Both the position numbers and the translations under genes were made by a program. Below, piece by piece: positions 1 through 4,962 of a DNA stretch of 5,510 nt. Each line of letters starts with the position of its first letter. Position 1 is the stretch's first letter. The notes beneath the pieces are model-generated. The model did not search any database. It had not been told where the DNA came from and was given only the letters and a program-made list of their open reading frames with translations. The DNA is taken from positions 1 to 5,510 of the forward strand of contig PFOG01000166.1 of assembly GCA_002792395.1 (NCBI GenBank), written 5' to 3'. Origin of the DNA: Candidatus Portnoybacteria bacterium CG_4_10_14_0_2_um_filter_44_20. Its GTDB lineage: Bacteria > Patescibacteriota > Minisyncoccia > Portnoybacterales > GCA-002795985.

Positions 1-2
1 TG

Positions 3-1526
3 GTCGGTCCTCCTGGCACCGGGAAAACTTTGTTAGCCCGGGCAGTAGCTGGTGAAGCGGGTGTGCCGTTTTTCTCTATCAGCGGCTCTGAATTTGTCGA
101 AATGTTTGTCGGAGTTGGAGCCGGCCGTGTCCGCAGTCTTTTTGAACAGGCGAAAAAAAGCACTCCCTGCATTGTCTTTATTGACGAAATCGATGCCATG
201 GGGCATTCGCGTGGAGCCGGTATCGGGCAAAGTTACGATGAGGGCGGGCAGACTCTTAACCAGCTGTTTACCGAAATGGACGGCTTTGATGTCAATCAGG
301 GCATCATCGTCTTGGCTGCTACCAACCGGCCTGATGTTTTGGATGTCGCGCTGATGCGGCCGGGCCGTTTCGACCGGCATGTCGAAGTTGGATTGCCGGA
401 TGTGCGCGGACGGGAACAAATCCTTCGGATTCATACCCGAAATAAACCGTTGGCTGACAATGTCAGCTTGTCTGAGATCGCTCGCGGCACGGCTTCTTTT
501 TCCGGCGCTCAGTTGGAGCAGCTGGCTAATGAAGCGGCGATGCTGGCGGCCAGGGAAGGAAAAAGCCTAGTCGACATCGACCATTTCCGGCGCGCGCAAA
601 GCCGGATCCTTATGGGCGAAGAAAGGCACATCATTGTCTCTGACGCGGATAGAAAATTGACCGCTTATCATGAAGCCGGGCATGCTATTGTCGGCGCTTT
701 TGTTGCCGCCACAAGTGGTGGCGATGCCGTGCATCAGGTAACTATCATTCCGCGGCGTTCGGCTATGGGCGTAACCGGATTTTTGCCCAAAGAGGATAAA
801 TATACTTATGCTAAGGCGTATTGCATGGGTAAGATCAAAACCCTTTTGGGCGGGCGGGTGGCCGAAGAGCTGACTGCCGGGATCGAGATGGTGACGACCG
901 GCGCGGGACTCGATCTGAAAACTATGACCAATCTGGTCCGCCGCATGGTCTGCGACTGGGGTATGTCCGATAAACTGCCTTTGCGCACTTACGGTGAGCA
1001 TTCCGAACAGGTTTTTCTTGGCCGCGACCTTGGCCGCGAACGTGATTACGGCGAAGATATGGCTAAGAAGATCGACGACGAGATCGATCGGATTATCGCT
1101 GAGTGTCTGGACGAAGTTAGGTTGATATTAACCGGATCCCGCGATAAGCTTGAGCTTCTTGCCAACGCGCTTCTCGAGAGGGAAACCCTCTCTGGCGACG
1201 AGGTGCGGGCGATTGTCGGTGGAGAGGCAGAGAGTGAAGCGCAAGCGGTGCTTCCTATTTTGCCGACGGAGACGAAGGCGGGCAAAAAAGACTGGGTTTT
1301 GCGCTGGTTGAAGTATGGTTGGCGCAATCTCTCCGATCTTATTAAGTGGGCAAAAGGAAAGCCATGGAAGCATTGGCATTCATTCTTTTCGCGGCAATCA
1401 GTTTCTTCGCGATCCTTTTCTACTTATCGTTTCGATTTTTTCGGGATTTCGAAGCGAGTGAGCGAGAGCGAGAGCGGGAGCAGGAGCAGAAGAAAAAGGA
1501 AAGCTGGCTTGCTCGCTACAAAGTAG
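3..1526 (+). CDS. ftsH: ATP-dependent zinc metalloprotease FtsH, 5'-truncated by the window edge
   Basis: FtsH is a hexameric inner-membrane AAA+ protease that unfolds and degrades membrane and short-lived cytosolic proteins. The visible 507 residues begin at Walker A (GPPGTGKT, residues 2-9); the N-terminal membrane segments lie upstream of the window. In order follow the pore loop (MFVGVG, about 34-39), Walker B (IVFIDEID), arginine fingers in RPGRFDR, and the M41 peptidase with zinc motif HEAGH (nt 669-683) and the likely third ligand Asp in TTGAGLD (nt 912-914). All key catalytic residues are present. Oddities: DEGGQ replaces the usual DEREQ near the second region of homology, and sensor-2 reads FSGAQL rather than FSGADL, so this could be a divergent paralogue. 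After the peptidase domain (about residue 405) the tail is unrecognised, and its last 54 residues overlap the next gene out of frame. Family assignment is firm; the exact C-terminus is less so. Confidence 0.96.
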   Translation, partial: VGPPGTGKTLLARAVAGEAGVPFFSISGSEFVEMFVGVGAGRVRSLFEQAKKSTPCIVFIDEIDAMGHSRGAGIGQSYDEGGQTLNQLFTEMDGFDVNQGIIVLAATNRPDVLDVALMRPGRFDRHVEVGLPDVRGREQILRIHTRNKPLADNVSLSEIARGTASFSGAQLEQLANEAAMLAAREGKSLVDIDHFRRAQSRILMGEERHIIVSDADRKLTAYHEAGHAIVGAFVAATSGGDAVHQVTIIPRRSAMGVTGFLPKEDKYTYAKAYCMGKIKTLLGGRVAEELTAGIEMVTTGAGLDLKTMTNLVRRMVCDWGMSDKLPLRTYGEHSEQVFLGRDLGRERDYGEDMAKKIDDEIDRIIAECLDEVRLILTGSRDKLELLANALLERETLSGDEVRAIVGGEAESEAQAVLPILPTETKAGKKDWVLRWLKYGWRNLSDLIKWAKGKPWKHWHSFFSRQSVSSRSFSTYRFDFFGISKRVSESESGSRSRRKRKAGLLATK

Positions 1527-1885
1527 CCAAATGCGGACATTATGTTGATCTGGGTGACGGGAGCGAACTTGAATATTGCCCTCGTTGTCTGGAGCGGATG
1601 TCGAAGCAGTGCGCTCTTTGCGGCCGACCGATTTTCATCGGCGATGCCGTGGGACTGTACGCGCCCCGGAATACTTCCAAGGTTCCGGAATTCGGTAAGG
1701 AGCCCTATAGCGCCGTATCGCTGGAATTCGTAGTCTGCCAAAGAGCGGGTTGCGCGAAAAAAGCGGAACCGGTTGGCGTCTGGTCGCCACCGGGAAGAAT
1801 AAATTTCGATATACAATTGTCCCCCCGCAATTACGCGGGGGGATTTTTAATTAAGTATTTTAAAAGGAGCGGGTTTATGCTTTAA
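1364..1885 (+). CDS. Small membrane-anchored Cys-rich (zinc-ribbon-like) protein, function unknown
   Basis: I do not recognise this 173-residue protein. Residues 3-24 form one hydrophobic membrane segment, followed by a highly charged (ER)3(EQ)2 linker. The rest carries seven cysteines: C57 with H59 (CGH), C72/C75 (CPRC), C83/C86 (CALC), C125 and C130 (CQRAGC). This fits two metal sites, C57-H59 with CPRC and CALC with CxxxxC, but metal binding is inferred. The start is ATG 1364, with AGGA at 1355-1358 and 5 nt spacing; a GTG at 1346 directly after an in-frame TAA is an alternative. The gene begins inside the end of ftsH, suggesting a shared transcript and possibly a membrane partner of FtsH. 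The last roughly 22 residues are encoded by an intrinsic-terminator hairpin and the sequence beyond it, so the native C-terminus may be shorter if a frameshift has occurred. Confidence 0.72.
   Translation: MEALAFILFAAISFFAILFYLSFRFFRDFEASEREREREQEQKKKESWLARYKVAKCGHYVDLGDGSELEYCPRCLERMSKQCALCGRPIFIGDAVGLYAPRNTSKVPEFGKEPYSAVSLEFVVCQRAGCAKKAEPVGVWSPPGRINFDIQLSPRNYAGGFLIKYFKRSGFML
1460..1489 (+). repeat. Hexamer microsatellite in the ftsH overlap
   Basis: Five tandem 6-bp units occur here: GAGCGA, GAGCGA, GAGCGG, GAGCAG, GAGCAG. In the membrane-protein frame they read as [10 protein letters not shown], a charged linker just after the membrane segment. In the ftsH frame the same bases give a serine-rich SE/SG/SR string. 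Unit gain or loss would keep both frames intact, since each unit is two codons. Confidence 0.85.
1820..1848 (+). terminator. Rho-independent terminator inside the end of the Cys-rich gene
   Basis: CCCCCCGC (1821-1828) pairs perfectly with GCGGGGGG (1835-1842) around a 6-nt loop AATTAC; T1820/A1843 extends the stem to 9 bp. TTTTT follows at 1844-1848. The structure would end the ftsH transcript before ychF. It lies 5' of the in-frame stop at 1883-1885, so the reading frame passes through the hairpin, which is unusual. Weaker termination would allow read-through into ychF. Confidence 0.85.
1864..1885 (+). promoter_or_regulatory. Strong Shine-Dalgarno aimed at a two-codon ORF before ychF
   Basis: AAGGAG (1864-1869) is the best ribosome-binding sequence in this region. 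It is 7 nt before ATG CTT TAA (1877-1885), which is also the in-frame end of the preceding gene, but 23 nt before the ychF ATG at 1893. Expression of ychF may depend on reinitiation 7 nt after the TAA, or on non-optimal spacing. The site is plain in the sequence; the coupling is inferred. Confidence 0.5.
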
Positions 1886-1892
1886 TTGATTT

Positions 1893-2960
1893 ATGAAATC
1901 ATCTCTATCTATCGGGATCGTCGGGCTTCCGAATGTGGGGAAGTCGACGCTGTTCCGAGCCATCACAAAAAAACAGGTTGATTGCGCCAATTATCCATTT
2001 TGCACCATTGAGCCGAACGTGGGTGTTGTTGCCGTACCCGACGAGCGGGTTGATAAACTGGTCGAGCTGACCAAGTCGGCCAAAAAGGTTTATGCCACGG
2101 TTGAATTTGTTGATATCGCCGGCCTGGTTGAGGGCGCGCATAAGGGGGAGGGGTTGGGCAATCAATTTCTATCGCACATCCGGGAAGTCGACGCGATAGT
2201 TTATATCCTGCGGAATTTCGAAAATCCCAATATTGTTAATGTTAATCAGACTATTGATCCCTGGCGGGATAAAGAAATTTTAGATACGGAATTGATCCTG
2301 AAAGATATTGAAACGGCTGATAAGATAGTTGGCAGGCTGCAAAAAGATTCGAAGTCCGGAGATAAAGAAATTATCAAAGAGTTGGAAGTAATGGCCAAAA
2401 TCAAGGAAAACCTTGATGCCGGCGCGGTTTTGTCGGAGCAGGATTTTGATGAGAAAACGCTGAAAATTTTAAAGCCATATCAATTATTGGCCATGAAGCC
2501 AAGATTGTATTTATTGAACGGCGAATCCGGAGGGGATGGAGAACGACTCTCCCCCGAGGAGAACCGTTCTCCTAATATTTTGATTCTTGATATTTTATCT
2601 GAGTCGGAGGCGGAGAATTTAACGTCCGAAGAACGCGAGGAATTGGGTCTTTCCAAAGAATCGCAGTTGGATGTTTTGATAAAAAAATGTTACGAACTCT
2701 TGGGCCTCATAACTTTTTTGACGACCGGACCTGACGAAACGCGCGCTTGGACTATTCAGCGCGGCACCAAAGCTCCGCAGGCGGGCGGGGTCATTCATAC
2801 CGATTTCGAAAACACTTTTGTTAAAGCGGAGGTGGTTAACTGGAAGGATTTGCTGGATGCCGGCGGATTTCCGAAGGCGAAAGAGCGGGGGCTGATTCGG
2901 ACCGAGGGGAAAGAGTATGTTGTTCAGGACGGGGATGTGATAGAAATAAAACATGGCTGA
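1893..2960 (+). CDS. ychF: Ribosome-binding ATPase YchF (Obg family, OLA1-type)
   Basis: YchF is a conserved TRAFAC-class P-loop NTPase that binds ribosomes and, in characterised members, prefers ATP over GTP; it is linked to stress and redox responses. The 355 residues match the family length (E. coli 363). Visible are G1 GLPNVGKS (11-18), switch I with FCTIEPN (36-42), G3 DIAG (74-77), the GAHKGEGLGNQFL segment (81-93), a helical insert (about 125-195) and the C-terminal TGS domain (about 272-354, with RAWTI, APQAGGVIHTDF and DGDVIEI). The start at ATG 1893 is the first after an in-frame TGA and gives the usual short N-terminus. The G4 region is abnormal: family members carry NxxE (NVNE in E. 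coli), while this one reads N209-G-E-S and is followed by about 15 extra residues encoded by a palindromic repeat. Assignment is firm; nucleotide preference is uncertain because of that change. Confidence 0.97.
   Translation: MKSSLSIGIVGLPNVGKSTLFRAITKKQVDCANYPFCTIEPNVGVVAVPDERVDKLVELTKSAKKVYATVEFVDIAGLVEGAHKGEGLGNQFLSHIREVDAIVYILRNFENPNIVNVNQTIDPWRDKEILDTELILKDIETADKIVGRLQKDSKSGDKEIIKELEVMAKIKENLDAGAVLSEQDFDEKTLKILKPYQLLAMKPRLYLLNGESGGDGERLSPEENRSPNILILDILSESEAENLTSEEREELGLSKESQLDVLIKKCYELLGLITFLTTGPDETRAWTIQRGTKAPQAGGVIHTDFENTFVKAEVVNWKDLLDAGGFPKAKERGLIRTEGKEYVVQDGDVIEIKHG
2538..2572. repeat. Paired palindromic repeat inside ychF at the G4 motif
   Basis: Two similar 15-bp hairpin units lie side by side: GGAGAACGACTCTCC (2538-2552, 5-bp stem) and GGAGAACCGTTCTCC (2558-2572, 6-bp perfect stem with CCG loop). 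The outer arms GGAGAACG (2538-2545) and CGTTCTCC (2565-2572) are also exact inverted complements, so one larger hairpin is possible. The block is read in frame as Gly/Glu/Pro-rich peptide (about residues 212-227), between the G4 Asn and the next strand NILILDI, where E. coli YchF has no comparable sequence. Confidence 0.7.
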
Positions 2961-2971
2961 TAATAATTCAA

Positions 2972-3050
2972 AATTCACCTAATGTCTCACCCTACGGGCG
3001 ACCACCCGAAGGGTGGTAATTCACCTAATAAAATTTCTAATTCACCTAAT
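2972..3050. repeat. Three copies of a 12-bp direct repeat in the ychF-pcm gap
   Basis: AATTCACCTAAT occurs exactly at 2972-2983, 3018-3029 and 3039-3050, with start-to-start distances of 46 and 21 bp. A second motif, AATTTCTAAT, occurs at 3032-3041 and 3048-3057. The array flanks a GC-rich palindrome and ends next to the pcm start. No regular CRISPR-like spacing exists. The function is unknown; the arrangement looks like degenerate intergenic repeat expansion, and binding sites for a regulator are only a possibility. Confidence 0.8.
3001..3017. repeat. REP-like perfect palindrome between ychF and pcm
   Basis: ACCACCC (3001-3007) and GGGTGGT (3011-3017) form a perfect 7-bp stem with a GAA loop. 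An alternative pairing joins CACCCT (2989-2994) with AGGGTG (3010-3015). No T-run follows, so this is not a standard intrinsic terminator. It could shield the 3' end of the ychF mRNA or be a mobile repeat unit; neither can be decided here. Confidence 0.7.
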
Positions 3051-3067
3051 TTCTAATAAAATGCTAA

Positions 3068-3790
3068 ATGAGTAATAACTCTTTGGTTGACCATCTTATT
3101 TCTTCCGGTTATCTGAAAACGCCGGAGATAATTGGGGCGTTTAAAAAGATCGACCGCGTTGATTTTGTGCCCGATAATTTAAAATCCGAGGCTTACGAAG
3201 ACGCGCCTTTGCCGATTGGCCACGGCCAGACGATTTCACAGCCGGCGACAGTCGCCTTTATGCTGGAATTGCTGGAGCCGCGGGCGGGTGATAAAATTTT
3301 AGATATCGGTTTCGGTTCGGGCTGGACAACGGCGCTAATGGCGGAAATCGTATCCTCTCCTGTCATTCTGAGTGAAGCCGAGCGAAGCGAGGCGGAGCGA
3401 AGAATCTCGTCCGTGAGATCCTTCGGCCTACGGCCTCAGGATGACAACAAAGAAAAAGGTAGGGTCTATGCCATTGAACGGATTCCGGAATTGTGTGAGC
3501 TCGGCAGGGGAAATATGGAAAAATACGAGTTTATAAAGAAAGGCATCGTGGAATGTTTTAGCGCTGACGGGACCAAGGGTCTGCCGGATAAAGCGCCGTT
3601 CGATAAAATTTTAGCCGGCGCCTCGGCCAAAGAACTGCCTGGGGCGTGGAAAGAGCAGCTGAAAATCGGCGGTCGGATTGTGGCACCGATTGAATGGAGC
3701 GTTTGGTTATTTATTAAAAAAAGCGAAACAGAATTCGAAGAGATGGAACATCCGGGATTCGCCTTTGTGCCACTGATAAGCTTGCCCTGA
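3068..3790 (+). CDS. pcm: Protein-L-isoaspartate O-methyltransferase with an in-frame repeat insertion
   Basis: Pcm transfers a methyl group from S-adenosylmethionine to L-isoaspartyl residues in aged proteins, starting their repair; it acts in the cytosol. Family hallmarks are clear: RVDFVP (30-35), AYEDAPLPIGHGQTISQP (42-59) and the SAM-binding motif I ILDIGFGSGW (77-86; Phe82 where Thr is usual). They continue with VYAIERIPEL and PFDKILAGAS, and end with FVPL. The length is 240, against about 205-215 for the family; the surplus is residues 96-129 or so, encoded by a palindromic repeat at 3361-3446 between the first helix and second strand of the Rossmann fold. The start at ATG 3068 gives a standard N-terminus but has no Shine-Dalgarno sequence. 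The stop TGA lies in another repeat. Identity is firm; whether the enlarged enzyme is active is unknown. Confidence 0.95.
   Translation: MSNNSLVDHLISSGYLKTPEIIGAFKKIDRVDFVPDNLKSEAYEDAPLPIGHGQTISQPATVAFMLELLEPRAGDKILDIGFGSGWTTALMAEIVSSPVILSEAERSEAERRISSVRSFGLRPQDDNKEKGRVYAIERIPELCELGRGNMEKYEFIKKGIVECFSADGTKGLPDKAPFDKILAGASAKELPGAWKEQLKIGGRIVAPIEWSVWLFIKKSETEFEEMEHPGFAFVPLISLP
3361..3446. repeat. 86-bp palindromic element inserted in frame in pcm
   Basis: Terminal inverted repeats TGTCATTCTGAG (3361-3372) and CTCAGGATGACA (3435-3446) pair at 12 positions with one G-U wobble. An inner stem pairs CGAAGAATCTC (3398-3408) with GAGATCCTTCG (3415-3425), with one mismatch and a 6-nt loop. A 15-bp near-duplication (3371-3385 and 3386-3400, 12/15 identical) encodes SEAER twice, and GGCC-TAC-GGCC adds a small hairpin. 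I recall short TGTCATTCTGAG-type palindromes as common dispersed repeats in many bacterial genomes, usually between genes. Here the element is translated through without a stop. Confidence 0.88.
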
Positions 3791-3805
3791 GCGAAGCCGA
3801 AGGGC
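3784..3805. repeat. Second dispersed palindrome, carrying the pcm stop codon
   Basis: GCCCT (3784-3788) and AGGGC (3801-3805) are inverted around GAGCGAAGCCGA. Its core CTGAGCGAAGCCGA (3787-3800) matches 3368-3381 of the upstream element at 13 of 14 positions, so the two are related. The TGA at 3788-3790 ends pcm. AAGGG at 3800-3804 is the only purine-rich stretch before the mltG ATG, at a long 12-nt spacing. Confidence 0.72.
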
Positions 3806-3816
3806 GATTAAAAATT

Positions 3817-4836
3817 ATGAAAAAATTATTTTTAGCTATATATATAATAGTTGCGCTGGTCATGATCCTTGCCGCCAGCGGGTTTTTTTATATCTATCAT
3901 CAAATTGAAACACCTCTGGCGGTGAAGGGGCAAGATCAGCAGGTTATTATAGAAAAAGGGCTAAGCATTGAGCAGATCGCGGCGAAGCTGGAGAGCGAAA
4001 GATTGATCCGCAGCGCTTTTTATTTTGGGGTTTATGTTTATTTTGAGGGTGTTGATAATCTCCAAGCTGGTGAGTATACCCTGAACCCGTCTATGAATAT
4101 CCCGGAGATCGCAGCGGTCCTCTCTGGCGGTTTGGTGAAGCGCAATGAAGCGCGGGTGACTATTCCTGAGGGATTTACGATTAAACAAATAGATGAACGG
4201 TTGGCGCAAGTTGGTTTGATAGAACCTGGCGAGCTTCTTAATTTCGACGCCGGTCCCTTTTTGCCGCCGCCGCCAGAATTGACAGATGGCCTTCATCTAC
4301 TCGTGTTGGAGGAGGAAGGATATCTTTTTCCCGATACGTATATCTTTGACAAAAATTCTTCCGTGAAGGATATCTGGCAAAAAATGTATGACAATTTTAA
4401 CAGGAAGCTAACCCCGGAGATGATGATGGAAATTTTAAACCAGAAGCGGTCGCTGCCCGATATTGTTATCCTGGCGTCTGTTGTCCAGCAGGAGGCGCCT
4501 TCAATCGAAGAAATGCCGAGAATTGCCGGTGTGTTTTATAACAGGTTAGTTATCAATATGCCCTTGCAGTCTGATGCCACTGTTAATTATGTAACTGGCA
4601 AGGGTATGCGCCAGGCTACAACAGAAGACACCAAAATAGATTCGCCATATAATACTTATAAATATAGGGGGTTGCCGCCCGGGCCGATTTGTAATCCCGG
4701 TTTGGATGCTATCAAGGCTGCCGTTTGGCCAGAAGCAAGTGATTATTATTATTTTCTTCACCCTCTTGATGCTCCGACAGTTTTTAGTAAAACCGAAGCT
4801 GAGCATCGGGCGAACAAAGCAAAGTGGCTGAAATAG
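3817..4836 (+). CDS. mltG: Endolytic murein transglycosylase MltG (YceG-like)
   Basis: MltG cleaves nascent peptidoglycan glycan strands inside the chain, at the outer face of the cytoplasmic membrane, and is thought to act as a terminase fixing strand length. The 339-residue product has a lysine-led N-terminal membrane segment (about 5-27), a LysM-like region (about 42-105) and the YceG catalytic domain. Signature motifs are EGYLFPDTY (167-175) and ASVVQQEA (220-227), with E226 at the position of the catalytic Glu218 of E. coli MltG. They continue with MPLQSDATVNY (248-258), SPYNTY (276-281), GLPPGPICNPG (285-295) and YYYFL (310-314). Length is normal (E. coli 340). A proline run precedes the catalytic part at 150-153. 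The start at ATG 3817 sits 26 nt after pcm and lacks a good ribosome-binding site, so translation may be coupled to pcm or leaderless-like. Assignment is firm. Confidence 0.96.
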   Translation: MKKLFLAIYIIVALVMILAASGFFYIYHQIETPLAVKGQDQQVIIEKGLSIEQIAAKLESERLIRSAFYFGVYVYFEGVDNLQAGEYTLNPSMNIPEIAAVLSGGLVKRNEARVTIPEGFTIKQIDERLAQVGLIEPGELLNFDAGPFLPPPPELTDGLHLLVLEEEGYLFPDTYIFDKNSSVKDIWQKMYDNFNRKLTPEMMMEILNQKRSLPDIVILASVVQQEAPSIEEMPRIAGVFYNRLVINMPLQSDATVNYVTGKGMRQATTEDTKIDSPYNTYKYRGLPPGPICNPGLDAIKAAVWPEASDYYYFLHPLDAPTVFSKTEAEHRANKAKWLK

Positions 4837-4851
4837 TAGCCATACCCCCGT

Positions 4852-4880
4852 TTGCTTATTTATGATAATTGTGTTATAGT
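4852..4880 (+). promoter_or_regulatory. Extended -10 sigma-70-type promoter for the HExxH gene
   Basis: TTGCTT (4852-4857) as -35 and TATAGT (4875-4880) as -10 are separated by 17 bp, with an extended-10 TG at 4872-4873. A second hexamer, exact TATAAT, follows directly at 4881-4886 and could serve an alternative start. Transcription would begin near 4887-4893. It lies in the only clean gap after mltG and points at the last gene. Confidence 0.68.
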
Positions 4881-4952
4881 TATAATACTGATAAGTTTTA
4901 AAGATTATGCCTGAATTTTCGATCGGCCCAGAGGGCTATATCAAAAAATGGA

Positions 4953-4961
4953 GGGGGGGGG
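4953..4961 (+). repeat. G9 homopolymer at the translation start of the HExxH gene
   Basis: Nine consecutive G lie between ATG 4948 and ATG 4963, preceded by GA so that GGAGG (4950-4954) forms a Shine-Dalgarno 8 nt before ATG 4963. Tract length sets whether ATG 4907 is in frame: with nine G it is not, with ten it would be. Such tracts are prone both to slippage in cells and to sequencing error. Confidence 0.85.
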
Positions 4962-4962
4962 C

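Noticed and set aside
33..434. Antisense reading frame of 133 codons opposite ftsH
   Set aside because: It lies wholly opposite the conserved AAA+ core, has no recognisable domain and no ribosome-binding site; it is a shadow of ftsH codon use.
567..1001. Antisense reading frame of 144 codons opposite the FtsH peptidase domain
   Set aside because: The + strand encodes clear M41 motifs here; the antisense product resembles nothing and lacks start signals.
1424..1816. Antisense reading frame of 130 codons opposite the Cys-rich gene
   Set aside because: Its Leu/Ser-rich tail is the complement of the hexamer repeat; the + strand frame has a membrane segment and patterned CxxC motifs, which is stronger evidence.
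2619..2978. Antisense reading frame of 119 codons opposite the YchF C-terminus
   Set aside because: The TGS domain on the + strand explains the sequence.
3001..3017. Terminator for ychF
   Set aside because: A good stem, but followed by AATTCACC rather than a T-run.
2972..3050. CRISPR array
   Set aside because: Repeats are only 12 bp, spacers are unequal (34 and 9 bp), and one spacer is itself a palindrome.
3368..3446. Intein or self-splicing intron in pcm
   Set aside because: The insert is far too short, has no splicing motifs and is a simple palindromic repeat.
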